DNA of 64,000 nucleotides. It comes from Olsenella sp. An290 (GTDB taxonomy: Bacteria; Actinomycetota; Coriobacteriia; Coriobacteriales; Atopobiaceae). The position numbers and the translations under genes were made by a program. Every line of letters begins with the position of its first letter. The first letter of the stretch is position 1. Shown here piece after piece: positions 24,626 to 33,268 of this stretch. The DNA is taken from contig NZ_NFIU01000001.1 of the NCBI RefSeq assembly GCF_002159535.1, forward strand, positions 248,001 to 312,000. The letters are read 5' to 3'. The notes under the pieces were generated by a model that worked only from the letters and a program-made list of their open reading frames with translations, did not search any database and was not told the origin of the DNA.

Positions 24626-25666
24626 ATGACGGGCATGGGCGACATTCCCCGAGAGCTCGCCGCGCTCTTCGAGCCGCAGGTCGAGCAGCTTGGCATACGG
24701 CTCGAACGGCGCGGTGGCATCTGGGTGGGCGAGGCGTGCAGCTCCGTGGCGACGGGCTCGATGTGGCTCTGCGCGCCGTCGCCGCATTGCCTCGTGCTCT
24801 GTCACGACGTCATCCCGCTTGAGGACATGCCGCTCTTCGAGGGGTCGCTCGGGCCGTACGCCTGTGCCTGCACGATGGGAGACGACGCGGTGGCGTGCTC
24901 TCGGGACTGCGGTCTCCCGATGCACCTTCTCGGCTGCGATGGCCGCCGTCTGCGGGACGAGGTCGCCACGTTTGTCGAGCACGGCCCCCGCTCGCTCTCA
25001 AGCCGCCTGCTCGCCGGCCACGTCTACCGTTCTCGCTCCATCATCTTTCTGCCAGACCTCTTCGACGAGCTGGAGCGTCGCTATCCGGGGGAGTTCCGCG
25101 GGCTCTTCTCGGCCTTTGGCGGCGCCTGGGACGAGGGCGCAGAGCTCGCCATCCGGCGGGCGCTTGACGCCATTCCCTCGCGCGCTCCGCTCCACCATGG
25201 CTGTGGGCTCGGACTCCTCTCAAGCGTTACCGCCCTTATGGCGCAGCTCGCCTCGGGCCGCGCGTCGCGTCATGGGGAGTCGGAAACGGAGGGGCTTGCG
25301 CGACGGGCGCGGGAGATCGTGTCTGCCGCCATCGAGGGGGCGGGCGTGCCCCCCTCCGTTGGCGGGCTTGCGCGAGAGCTCTACGTGAGCAGGTCGCGAC
25401 TTTGCGAGGTGTTCAAGCGTGAGACGGGGCTGAGCGTGGGCGCGTATGCGCGAAAGCTGAGGCTGGAGCGGGCGTGCCGTCTCCTTGGGGACGAGAGCCT
25501 CGCTGTTGCCGAGGTCGCCGCACTTCTCGGCTATCCGAGCATCTCGGCGTTCTGTCATGCCTTCACGTCCGTCCTGGGCAAGTCTCCGAGTGCATGGAGG
25601 GAGCGTGCCGGCGCGGCCGATGGCGCGCCCGCTCCCGAGGGGCCCTTGGGCGGAGCGGGGGACTAG
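24626..25666 (+). CDS. AraC-family transcriptional regulator
   Basis: 346 aa. The C-terminal 100 residues form two helix-turn-helix motifs (VGGLARELYVSRSRLCEVFKRETGLS; VAEVAALLGYPSISAFCHAF). The N-terminal 225 residues are a ligand or cofactor domain of unknown type with several cysteines (GEACSSV, ACACTMGDDAVACSRDC). Divergent from the ABC transporter pair, so most likely its activator, as YbtA is for ybtPQ. Start ATG 24626; the next ATG, at 24635, is an alternative. Confidence 0.85.
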   Translation: MTGMGDIPRELAALFEPQVEQLGIRLERRGGIWVGEACSSVATGSMWLCAPSPHCLVLCHDVIPLEDMPLFEGSLGPYACACTMGDDAVACSRDCGLPMHLLGCDGRRLRDEVATFVEHGPRSLSSRLLAGHVYRSRSIIFLPDLFDELERRYPGEFRGLFSAFGGAWDEGAELAIRRALDAIPSRAPLHHGCGLGLLSSVTALMAQLASGRASRHGESETEGLARRAREIVSAAIEGAGVPPSVGGLARELYVSRSRLCEVFKRETGLSVGAYARKLRLERACRLLGDESLAVAEVAALLGYPSISAFCHAFTSVLGKSPSAWRERAGAADGAPAPEGPLGGAGD

Positions 25667-26178
25667 CGCACCAGCGCACGGACGGCGTCGGCCACGCCGC
25701 CCTCGCTCGTGAGGTTGACCGAGAGGCTGATGGGCACCACCCTGAGCGTGACCACGTCGGAGCCCTCGTAGGTGACGACCTCAAGGCCCTTGTACTCGCC
25801 CACGTCGTCCGCGGACTGCCCCAGCCTGACGGTCTCGGGCTCCCAGACCTCCACGACGTACTCCTCCGGCGCGTCCGGCGCGGGCGCCATGCCGCTCACC
25901 TGCGAGAGGGGCGAGAAGAGCTCTTCGATCCGCGCCTGGTCCGTGACCTCGGCGAGCTCCTCGCCGGTCGCGGCGTCGCGCACCACGGCGCGGACGGTCT
26001 TGCCCCAGTCGATGTCCCCGACCGTGCGCGCGACCTCGGTGGCGTTCTCGGCCAGGTCGAGGACCGCGCCCGTGGGGTCGTCGGAGCCGCCGTTCTGCTC
26101 GCCTAGCCCAAGGCACCCGGCAAGCGAGAGGGACAGCGCGGCGACAAGGGCAAGCGAGACGACGCAACGGCGGCGCAT
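25663..26178 (-). CDS. Putative lipoprotein, paralogue B
   Basis: 171 aa with lipobox LSLSLAGC. Nearly the same protein as that at 9877-10392; differences cluster in the signal peptide and first third, while the region from about RIE-LFSPLSQ to VVPISLSVNL is almost identical, also at nucleotide level. The stop shares CTAG with the convergent AraC gene, as copy A does with its PIN gene. Start ATG 26178 follows GAGGAGGCCCC. Function unknown. Confidence 0.75.
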   Translation of the reverse strand: MRRRCVVSLALVAALSLSLAGCLGLGEQNGGSDDPTGAVLDLAENATEVARTVGDIDWGKTVRAVVRDAATGEELAEVTDQARIEELFSPLSQVSGMAPAPDAPEEYVVEVWEPETVRLGQSADDVGEYKGLEVVTYEGSDVVTLRVVPISLSVNLTSEGGVADAVRALVR

Positions 26179-26275
26179 GGGGCCTCCTCACGTGGCGGTT
26201 TACTTTGCGGCCATTGTCTCACACGCAACGGTGTCGTCCCCGCATCCGCTACAATGGCTGGGCTCAAACCATACC

Positions 26276-26302
26276 GTGGAAAAGTGACTGTCCCCTTTCC
26301 AC
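26276..26302. repeat. Single 27-nt REP-like unit before prfC
   Basis: GTGGAAA...TTTCCAC ends around AGTGACTGTCCCC. Lies in the 5' untranslated region of prfC, between a TACAAT hexamer (26250-26255) and the ribosome site. Confidence 0.75.
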
Positions 26303-26319
26303 ATCACAGGAGGACGCGC

Positions 26320-27933
26320 ATGCCAAGCCTTGAGGAGGAGATCTCTTCTCGCCGCACCTTTGCCATCATCTCGCACCCGGACGCGGGCAAGACCACGCTC
26401 ACGGAGAAGCTCTTGCTCTACACCGGCACCATCCAGAGCGCGGGCTCGGTCAAGGGCAAGAGCTCGGCCAAGCACGCCGTGTCAGACTGGATGGACATCG
26501 AGAAGGCCCGCGGCATCTCCGTCACGTCGTCGGTGCTGCAGTTCACCTATGGCGGCTGCTGCGTGAACATCCTTGACACCCCGGGCCACCAGGACTTCTC
26601 CGAGGACACCTACCGTACGCTCATGGCCGCGGACTCCGCCGTCATGGTGATCGACGGCGCCAAGGGCGTGGAGGCGCAGACCGTGAAGCTCTTCAAGGTG
26701 TGCGCCCTGCGCGGCATTCCCATCTTCACCTTTGTGAACAAGCTCGACCACGAGACGCGCGATCCCTTTGAGCTCATGGAGGAGATCGAGAGCGTGCTCG
26801 GCATCGGGACGTACCCCATGAACTGGCCCATCGGCAACGGGCGGACGTTCCGTGGCGTCTTTGACCGCGCGAGCCGCCACGTCCTCGCCTTCGAGGGCGA
26901 CGGGCGCGCCAATGCCACGCGCCGCGTCGAGGAGGTCGAGGCCGAGCTCGGCGACCCTGCGCTCGACGAGCTCGTCGGCGAGGAGAACCACCGCACCCTC
27001 ATGGACGACATCGAGCTCCTGGACGGCGCGGACCACGAGTTCGACCTCGAGGCGGTGCGCACGGGAAAGCTCTCGCCGGTCTTCTTTGGCTCGGCGCTCA
27101 CCAACTTCGGCGTGGAGCCGTTCCTGCGCGACTTCCTGCGCCTGGCGCCCGCGCCCTCCCCGCACACGGACGCCCTCACGGGCAACCTGGTCGAGGCGGC
27201 GGACCCGGATTTCTCGGGCTTCGTCTTCAAGATTCAGGCCAACATGGACAAGAACCACCGTGACCGCATTGCCTTTCTGCGCATCTGCTCGGGCAAGTTC
27301 GAGCGCGGCATGGACGCCTGGCACATGCAGGGCGGCCGCAAGATCAAGCTTGCCACGGGCACGGCCATGATGGCCGACGACCGCGCAACGGTCGACGAGG
27401 CGTATGCCGGTGACATCGTGGGCCTCTTCGACCCGGGGATCTTCTCGATCGGCGACACGCTCTGCAAGATGGGCACGCGGGTGCAGTTTGCCGGCATCCC
27501 CACGTTTGCGCCGGAGCACTTTGCGCGCATCTCGCAGGTGGACACCCTCAAGCGCAAGCAGTTCGTGAAGGGCATGGAGGAGCTCGCGCAGGAGGGTGCC
27601 GTGCAGATCTTCCGCGAGCTTGGCGCCGGCATGGAGAGCGTCATTGTGGGTGTGGTGGGCACGCTGCAGTTCGAGGTGCTCGAGCAGCGCCTCAAGAGCG
27701 AGTACCACGTGGAGGTGTACCGTCAGGGCCTTCCGTACAACGAGGTTCGCTGGATTGACAACGCCCCTGATGAGCTGGACGTTCGTTCGCTCAACCTCAC
27801 GCGCGAGACCCTGCGCGTGGAGGACATGCGCGGCGGCAGGCTGCTTCTCTTCACGAGCCCGTGGAACCTCAACTGGGCGATCGAGCACAACCCGGACCTG
27901 CGCCTCTCCGAGTTCGGCAACGTCACGTTCTAG
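26320..27933 (+). CDS. prfC: Peptide chain release factor 3
   Basis: 537 aa, normal length. GTPase domain with G1 HPDAGKTT, G3 DTPGHQDF and G4 NKLDH, then the release-factor-3 domains (GKFERGMDAWHMQGGRK, KRKQFVKGMEELAQEGAVQIF). Recycles RF1/RF2 from the ribosome after termination. Start ATG 26320 follows AGGAGGACGCGC; the reading frame runs further upstream through a REP-like unit, but that lacks a ribosome site. Monocistronic, followed by a large palindrome. Confidence 0.95.
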   Translation: MPSLEEEISSRRTFAIISHPDAGKTTLTEKLLLYTGTIQSAGSVKGKSSAKHAVSDWMDIEKARGISVTSSVLQFTYGGCCVNILDTPGHQDFSEDTYRTLMAADSAVMVIDGAKGVEAQTVKLFKVCALRGIPIFTFVNKLDHETRDPFELMEEIESVLGIGTYPMNWPIGNGRTFRGVFDRASRHVLAFEGDGRANATRRVEEVEAELGDPALDELVGEENHRTLMDDIELLDGADHEFDLEAVRTGKLSPVFFGSALTNFGVEPFLRDFLRLAPAPSPHTDALTGNLVEAADPDFSGFVFKIQANMDKNHRDRIAFLRICSGKFERGMDAWHMQGGRKIKLATGTAMMADDRATVDEAYAGDIVGLFDPGIFSIGDTLCKMGTRVQFAGIPTFAPEHFARISQVDTLKRKQFVKGMEELAQEGAVQIFRELGAGMESVIVGVVGTLQFEVLEQRLKSEYHVEVYRQGLPYNEVRWIDNAPDELDVRSLNLTRETLRVEDMRGGRLLLFTSPWNLNWAIEHNPDLRLSEFGNVTF

Positions 27934-27938
27934 CGTTT

Positions 27939-28034
27939 GGGGACGGGTTATTTCTCTCAGAGCTTTTGGGACAGGCCTGGGGCGGTGAAGCCCCAGGCCT
28001 GTCCCAAAAGCTCTGAGAGAAATAACCCGTCCCC
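27939..28034. repeat. Perfect 45-bp inverted repeat after prfC
   Basis: Arms 27939-27983 and 27990-28034 are exact complements with a 6-base loop. Contains GGGGACGGGTTATTTCTCTC and CTTTTGGGACAGG. Related to 43536-43628, which has the same layout with a few mismatches. Likely also terminates the two convergent genes. Confidence 0.85.
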
Positions 28035-28048
28035 TTTTGACCTTTTGA

Positions 28049-28435
28049 TCATTTGGCGGTGGCGCAGCCGATGGCGAGGCCAATCGCGGCGGGGATGAGG
28101 CCGTACATGAAGACGGCCAGGTTGGCCGGTGCGATGTTGGTGAAGCCGAGGGCGTTCGAGAGGCTGAACGTCGCCACGGTGTGAAGCACGTAGAGGACGG
28201 CGATTGCAATCAGCGCAGCAAGGCGCCACCACCCGAGGTCAGCCACACGGCCAATGAGAAACGCCGAGACGATGTCCGCAATCGGGAGGACAATGTGGAG
28301 CGCCAGAATCACGTAGCCCATGATGCCCCCGCCGCCGAGAGCGCCCGTCGCGAGGGACCCCCAGTACAGGGCAAGGCAGGCGAACCAGACCACGCCGTAG
28401 ATGATGGCGGGCTTGACGAGGTGTCTCTTCTCCAT
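28049..28435 (-). CDS. Small membrane protein, four helices
   Basis: 128 aa with four membrane segments (about residues 8-28, 38-62, 68-92, 103-124). No family identified. Clear ribosome site (GAGGAGGTGCCCC) before ATG 28435. Stands alone between the prfC palindrome and ATPase debris. Confidence 0.6.
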   Translation of the reverse strand: MEKRHLVKPAIIYGVVWFACLALYWGSLATGALGGGGIMGYVILALHIVLPIADIVSAFLIGRVADLGWWRLAALIAIAVLYVLHTVATFSLSNALGFTNIAPANLAVFMYGLIPAAIGLAIGCATAK

Positions 28436-28503
28436 GGGGCACCTCCTCGTTCGTGCTGATGCAATTAGTCTACCCAGGAGAAAAGTAGTCCTTTCCTAGC
28501 TTG

Positions 28504-28830
28504 TTAGCGTCTGAGCAGCCAGTCGATTGCGCTCAGCACCTTGATTCCGTCGCTGGTGGTCCCGAGGCCGTATCGATCGAGGGTAATTACGCGCTTGGGG
28601 AATGCGTCGGTGATGGAGCGGAGCGGACCCAGCTCGTGTTCGCGTGTGGCGGGGTCGACCATCGTTTCGCAAACCTGGATGTAGACGGTCTCGTCGGCCC
28701 TTCTCGCCACAAAATCGACCTTGCCCGCTCTGAATGTTCCCACCTCAGCGGAATGGCCACGTCGAACGAGCTCGTTGTGGACGACGTTTTTCAGCTGGAA
28801 GCCGGTGTTGTCCGCCGAGAAGCGCGTCAC
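28504..28830 (-). pseudogene. C-terminal fragment of an AAA/DUF4143 ATPase
   Basis: 108 codons reading LKNVVHNELVRRGHSAEVG, AGKVDFVARR, YIQVCETMVDPATREHELGPL, the DUF4143 nuclease-like C-terminus with the D-x-V and Q-V core. The P-loop half is absent upstream. It is not the missing half of the 17961 remnant, which lies elsewhere and on the other strand, although both could be pieces of the same family. From 28831 to 29012 nothing is assignable. Confidence 0.7.
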
Positions 28831-29012
28831 GAGATTCCTGATGCCCTGGCCAATGGGATAGAATAACCTTCTTGAACTATTCGAGTTTCAATTATATCTG
28901 AAAGAATCCGGGACGCCCTGCCACTCATCAATGATATGGGACAGCTGTCCCCCAAGGGCAAGGGTTATATCGAGCTGCGCCATTTGCCGCATGCTTACGT
29001 AAAGAGGCTCGC

Positions 29013-29069
29013 ATGGCAACCTCAGGAGTTTTCGGATGCTGCTTGGACGAGAAGATCCGCCAGCGTGCG
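29013..29069 (+). pseudogene. RelB-type antitoxin remnant
   Basis: The ribosome site and first codons (AGAGGCTCGCATGGCAAC) match the antitoxin at 34322. The frame reads MATSGVFGCCLDEKIRQRA and then stops. The intact protein reads MATAVVSGRVDEKVRQRADAY. Only the first 19 residues remain, with no toxin partner. Confidence 0.65.
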
Positions 29070-29079
29070 TGACGCCTCT

Positions 29080-29571
29080 CTACTCCGTCTCGGGACCCAT
29101 GAGGCGGCGCTTGTAGACGAACCTCACGACCAGCAGCGCCGTGCACAGGAAGAGCAGCGTGCCCACCGCAGAGAGCATGGCCTCGCGTCCAACAAGGGCG
29201 GTTATGACCACGATGACGGCGGAGAGCGGCGGAATGAGGTGGACGAAGGTCCGGGCGACCTCGCGCGCTAGGTATGCCTCGAGCTCGTCGTTCTCTGTAG
29301 CAAGAAGGGCGCGCAGTGCGGCGTCATCTGCGAGGGCGCCCCGGAGCTTGCGAATCTGCTTTACGGTAAAGCCCGCGGCAAAAGCGAGAAGCCCGATCAG
29401 GAAGCCCGCGACAAAGCTCGTGACGAAGTCGCTTCCCCCGGCGGGTAATATGTTGGCTACGGCCATGACGACGATAATAACCATCGCGCCCAGGATGATG
29501 CCGAGCGAGATGCGCTCGCGACGCAGGCGGAGATGGATGTCGGCGCGCAGGGTTTCGACGGTCTTCTTCAT
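29080..29571 (-). CDS. Membrane protein partnered with XRE regulator
   Basis: 163 aa with four membrane segments in two hairpins (about residues 22-42, 48-70, 108-130, 135-155) and a cytoplasmic linker KQIRKLRGALADDAALRALL. Function unknown. Lies seven bases after the XRE gene, whose stop contains its ribosome site (GAGGAGTTGTGA). Such XRE plus membrane protein pairs often sense envelope or peptide signals. Confidence 0.65.
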   Translation of the reverse strand: MKKTVETLRADIHLRLRRERISLGIILGAMVIIVVMAVANILPAGGSDFVTSFVAGFLIGLLAFAAGFTVKQIRKLRGALADDAALRALLATENDELEAYLAREVARTFVHLIPPLSAVIVVITALVGREAMLSAVGTLLFLCTALLVVRFVYKRRLMGPETE

Positions 29572-29576
29572 GGCGA

Positions 29577-29786
29577 TCACAACTCCTCGTCTATCTCAGA
29601 AAAGTCAAAGACGTCTTCGATTGCAAGGCCAAAGTAGCGGGCGATCTTGTAGGCGAGAGGCAGCGAGGCGGTGTACTTCTCGACCTCGATGGAGGTGATG
29701 GTCTGCCGCGTGGTGCCCACCGCCTCAGCGAGCTCGGCCTGACTCATCTTGCGCTCGCGGCGCAACTCGCGGATGCGCGTTCGCAT
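29577..29786 (-). CDS. Short XRE-family regulator
   Basis: 69 aa, a single helix-turn-helix domain (MSQAELAEAVGTTRQTITSIE, then YKIARYFGLAIEDVF). Start ATG 29786 follows GGAAGGTGATGCC. It likely binds the three 13-bp repeats upstream and represses its own two-gene operon. Confidence 0.85.
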   Translation of the reverse strand: MRTRIRELRRERKMSQAELAEAVGTTRQTITSIEVEKYTASLPLAYKIARYFGLAIEDVFDFSEIDEEL

Positions 29787-29821
29787 GGCATCACCTTCCT
29801 TGCCTCGAACAATCTTGCTAA

Positions 29822-29880
29822 GCATGCTTTGCAATTTAAGCATAGCATGCTTTGCATACAATGACAAGTACGCTTTGCAA
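29822..29880 (-). promoter_or_regulatory. Promoter with three 13-bp operators at 23-bp spacing
   Basis: Repeats GCATGCTTTGCAA (29822), GCATGCTTTGCAT (29845) and GTACGCTTTGCAA (29868), each 23 bp apart. On the minus strand the spacers hold TTGTCA (29867-29862), 17 bases, and TATGCT (29844-29839), an excellent promoter for the XRE operon. From 29881 to 30173 (293 bases) I see no gene. Confidence 0.8.
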
Positions 29881-30173
29881 ATAGCGCGTAAAGACCGGAG
29901 CGAGTTCCGAGTTCCGTGCGCGGTGGTCGCGCGACCATCGGTCCCTGCATCGCCACGCATGTGGGGGAGGGGGGCAATCGGGGTCATGAGCTATCCGGCC
30001 TCTCTTCACAGCTCGGCACTCAGGAGCGAGGAGATGTTCTTGTCGCTGTAGGGTCTCGCAGCGCCTTGGGCAGCCCAAAATGCTCATGGTCTCTTGCTGG
30101 ATCACTGGCTCCTGACTGCTCTGCGGGGCTGTCCAGCTAGAGGGCGCTGTGCTTAGCACAAGATAATATATGA

Positions 30174-30232
30174 CCCGAATTCAGGTCACTATTGAATAAA
30201 TCTGTCTCGAATTCGGGATAGATTGCTATAAT
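30174..30232 (+). promoter_or_regulatory. Promoter region of the AAA ATPase gene
   Basis: CCCGAATTC (30174-30182) and GAATTCGGG (30209-30217) form a 9-bp dyad with 26 bases between. TATAAT (30227-30232) follows ten bases later, 32 bases before the start at 30264. Confidence 0.6.
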
Positions 30233-30263
30233 GACAGCGAATTGCGAGGAGATAGGAGATGCC

Positions 30264-31586
30264 ATGGCGCTGCGTGAAGTAATACGCGAAGTAGTGGCCG
30301 AGGGCATGACGAGGCCGATCCCCCCTGTGGTTCCGCGGGACGTTGCCATCCCGCACCTCGCCGAGCGCGCTTCGGTCATTAAGGGCGTTCGTCGTAGTGG
30401 GAAGACGTTTAGGATGTTCCAGCGCATGGGGGAACTCGTCTTGAAGGGCGTCCCCCGCGACCACATGCTCTTCGTTGACTTTGAGGACGATCGTCTCGAT
30501 GGCGTTTCCGACAACGTGATAGGTGACGTGGCCGAGGAGTTCCTTCGCGAACTTGGGACCGCACTGCCAGAGAAGCTCTATCTGTTCTTCGACGAGGTGC
30601 AAAACGTCGAGGGGTGGGGCAGGCCCTTGAGGCGTCTTACGCAGAACCCACGCTTCGAGATATGCGTGAGCGGCTCGTCGGCAAAGATGCTTTCGGAGGA
30701 CGTGGCGACCGAGTTCAGGGGGAGGGGAATCTCCGCCGAGTTGCAGCCCTTCTCGTTTAGGGAATTCTTGCGCTTTCGGGCGCGCGAGCCCAAGGGAATC
30801 GTCTCGCCTGACGAGGCGCGCGAGTTTTCGCTCCTCTTTGAGCGGTATCTGCGCATTGGCGGTTTTCCTGAGGTCCAGGATGCGGACGTCGCGACACGCA
30901 TAACGGCCCTTCAGGATATCGTCTGGACCATAGCGGCTCGCGACCTTGCTGAGCGGCACAGGCTTCCCATGCTGGGAACAAGAAAGTTCGTCCAGAGGGC
31001 TCTTCGCCTCTCAGGGCGAGAGTTCTCTGTGCGCAAAACCTATAACGATCTCCACAGTGCTCAGATTCCGCTGTCAAAGGCCGATGCCTTCTCGCTGCCT
31101 GAGCACTGCGAAGATGCCTATCTGTTCTTTCTCGTATCCCGATTTGGCGCGGATCTCACTGAGGCCACCCGAGGAAAGAGGAAGCTCTACGCGATTGACC
31201 CGGGATTGCAGTTTGCCTTTGGCCCGGCCTCCTCTGCAGATGAGGGGCAGAGGCTTGAGGACGCCGTCTACCTGGAGCTTAGGAGACGCTGCTTGGGAGA
31301 CCGGAGGACCGGCATCGGGTTCTATCGCACGAAGGAGGGCTTTGAGGTCGACTTTGCCGTGGGAGACGTTGAAGAGCGGTCGGTATCGGAGCTGTACCAG
31401 GTGGCCGCTCACGCCGAGGAGGCGACTACGTTTACGCGCGAAGCCCGGGCTCTGAGCGCCGCTCTTGACGAGACGGGGCTTTCTGAGGGAACGCTGCTGG
31501 TCATGTCGGCGCGAGACGTGCCCGAGCCCGAGGATGTTCGTATACGAGTGCGGGACGCATGGCGCTGGATGCTTCAGCTGGACTAG
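30264..31586 (+). CDS. AAA ATPase with DUF4143-type C-terminus
   Basis: 440 aa, complete. P-loop GVRRSGKT near residue 40, Walker B YLFFDEVQN, arginine/sensor region EICVSGSSAKML, and C-terminal DUF4143 domain (YAIDPGLQFAF, LEDAVYLELRRR, EVDFAVGD). The family is widespread in gut bacteria and often in mobile or defence regions; activity unknown. Start ATG 30264 follows AGGAGATGCC. Lower GC than neighbours. Two broken relatives lie at 17961 and 28504. Confidence 0.85.
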   Translation: MALREVIREVVAEGMTRPIPPVVPRDVAIPHLAERASVIKGVRRSGKTFRMFQRMGELVLKGVPRDHMLFVDFEDDRLDGVSDNVIGDVAEEFLRELGTALPEKLYLFFDEVQNVEGWGRPLRRLTQNPRFEICVSGSSAKMLSEDVATEFRGRGISAELQPFSFREFLRFRAREPKGIVSPDEAREFSLLFERYLRIGGFPEVQDADVATRITALQDIVWTIAARDLAERHRLPMLGTRKFVQRALRLSGREFSVRKTYNDLHSAQIPLSKADAFSLPEHCEDAYLFFLVSRFGADLTEATRGKRKLYAIDPGLQFAFGPASSADEGQRLEDAVYLELRRRCLGDRRTGIGFYRTKEGFEVDFAVGDVEERSVSELYQVAAHAEEATTFTREARALSAALDETGLSEGTLLVMSARDVPEPEDVRIRVRDAWRWMLQLD

Positions 31587-31599
31587 TGCTATGGACATG

Positions 31600-31826
31600 T
31601 CATTTTGAATGAAGGAAACGCTTGGAAGCTCAAGCTCGTGCGCGCGGGGCGGCTTCGCGGCGTTTCTCGCAATGAGCTTTCTCATGGGTCGAGCTTGCCG
31701 TTCTACTCCGGCTCGCAGACCGACCCCATGCAGGAGAGGATTCCGGCCGAGTATCTGGGTCGCGTCTCCGGCCTCTACAGTGCCATCATGTCCTGGGCAA
31801 TCCCCGTCATCCGCCACACCGAGTAG
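31600..31826 (+). pseudogene. Degenerate MFS transporter fragment
   Basis: Matches the gene at 42240 in two blocks: SWKLKL near its start and, after a large deletion, SFLMG...PFYSG-QT, AEYLGRVSGLYSAIMSWAIP near its end. Internal frameshifts occur between the blocks. Nucleotide similarity is obvious, so it derives from a duplicate of that gene. Confidence 0.75.
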
Positions 31827-31835
31827 CGTCACGGG

Positions 31836-32984
31836 TCAGCGGTTGCGCGCCACGCGCAGGTCGAGCTCGCGCAGAAAGCGGTCCTCGCCGTCAAAGGTTC
31901 GGGGGATGTCCAGGTGATAGGCTCTCGTGCCGCGTGGCGTGGCGCCGTGGCCGTTGACCTTGATGCACCAGCGGCCCAGCTCGTAGCTCGTGACGCCGTC
32001 GAGGTCCCAGGTGCTCGTGCTTGCGAGCTCGCCCGAGCCTGAGGTGAGCGCGTAGGAGAGATGGCCGTCATCGAGCACGATGGTCTGTGTGAGGCTCGTG
32101 CCCGAGCGGTGCGCCCACCAGCCGGCGGCGACGGGCCAGGCAAGGATGCCCAGGCCGATCACACCTGAGACAAGTCCGTGCACCAGCGGAAATGCGTCGA
32201 AGAACGCGAAACGCGGACCCTCGGGCACGAGCACGACCGCTCCGAGAGTGGCAAGCCCCACGACAATCATGCCAAAGCAGAAGTTGCGTGCAAAGGCGAC
32301 GTAGGGACGGCGCTTCTCCTCGTTTCGGGGGAACGCGAGGGCGTCGCCGCGCTTCACCGCCGCGGCCGTGCGCGCGTCGAGCGACCAACCGTCCGAGGCA
32401 CCCTTCGTGCGCCACTCGCGCCTGAAGCCAACGAGGAAGTGCACGAGGTAGGCAATCGGCATGGACAGGCAGAAGACAGCGACGGTTCCGAGCGTCATCC
32501 AACACATGGTGTCAAAGAGCGGTGTCCCCACGGACAGGAAGACGGCGATCACCTCGCAGCAGACGGCGAGAAAGGCGAGAAGAACGGCGACGCGCGCGAC
32601 GAGGGCGGCTCGACGCGAGAGCTCGTAGGAGCGCCCCGCGTGCAGTCCGCGGTCGGCTGCGACACCCTTGAGTAGGGCGTCGCTGGCTGAGTCGCTCGAG
32701 GCGACGCCGAAGATGATGAGCAGGTTGAAGAGAAGGCGCGCGGGCAGCGGGACCGCGACGGTGAGGCCGGCACGGTAGTCGGCGAAGGACCGGAGAATGT
32801 GGTGGACGCACACGACAATGGGGTAGGCCGCGAGCGACAGCGCGGCGAGCAGCATCGCGACTTCGTAGCTGGGCACGACGAAGGTGAGCGCGTTCAACGC
32901 GACAAACGTGAGCAGGTAGCCCGCCGTGTGGAGGAGGACACGCCTGACGGCATCGCGAGGACCTCGCACGTTCTTCTCGCCCAT
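31836..32984 (-). CDS. Large membrane protein, function unknown
   Basis: 382 aa with about eight membrane segments between residues 20 and 300, then an 80-residue soluble C-terminus rich in beta structure (IVLDDGHLSYALTSGSGELAS). The start ATG at 32984 reads MGEKN, preceded by GGGAGGTTTC; it encodes the repeated CGAGAAGAAC motif. No family recognised. Followed by the MFS remnant. Confidence 0.6.
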   Translation of the reverse strand: MGEKNVRGPRDAVRRVLLHTAGYLLTFVALNALTFVVPSYEVAMLLAALSLAAYPIVVCVHHILRSFADYRAGLTVAVPLPARLLFNLLIIFGVASSDSASDALLKGVAADRGLHAGRSYELSRRAALVARVAVLLAFLAVCCEVIAVFLSVGTPLFDTMCWMTLGTVAVFCLSMPIAYLVHFLVGFRREWRTKGASDGWSLDARTAAAVKRGDALAFPRNEEKRRPYVAFARNFCFGMIVVGLATLGAVVLVPEGPRFAFFDAFPLVHGLVSGVIGLGILAWPVAAGWWAHRSGTSLTQTIVLDDGHLSYALTSGSGELASTSTWDLDGVTSYELGRWCIKVNGHGATPRGTRAYHLDIPRTFDGEDRFLRELDLRVARNR

Positions 32985-33059
32985 GAAACCTCCCAGTTTC
33001 GATGCCTTCACGGTATCCCATTGCGCGACCCGCCCACGAAACCCTTACGGACCCCTGAC

Positions 33060-33105
33060 GTGACAAGGGGACGGAGGTGTTGTCACCGCCCTGTCCTCCT
33101 GTCAC
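33060..33105. repeat. REP-like 27-nt unit plus degenerate second unit
   Basis: GTGACAA...TTGTCAC bounds a 27-nt unit at 33060-33086 with GGGGACGGAGG inside. CTGTCCTCCTGTCAC at 33091-33105 is a partial inverted copy. Upstream bases share CCTTACGG-C-CCTGACGTGA with the hairpin at 61427. Confidence 0.55.
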
Positions 33106-33268
33106 ATGGTCGATAAGCCTCTCTGCCTGCGGCGCGCAACCGGTGGGCGCCCTCTGGTTGCCGCGAAATCTGCCAAATTGCTTACCGTCGGTTGGTAGAA
33201 TTGCGCCGTGCGCGCCCGCAGACTAAGGGTGCCGGCAGACAGCGCACACTCCCGACGAAGGGTAGACC

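Noticed and set aside
28936-29012. Short open frame reading MGQLSPKGKGYIELRHL
   Set aside because: No family match, no ribosome site, and it runs out of frame into the antitoxin remnant; it may be debris.
29881-30173. Possible small genes between the XRE promoter and the ATPase promoter
   Set aside because: Only short frames without ribosome sites or recognisable sequence.
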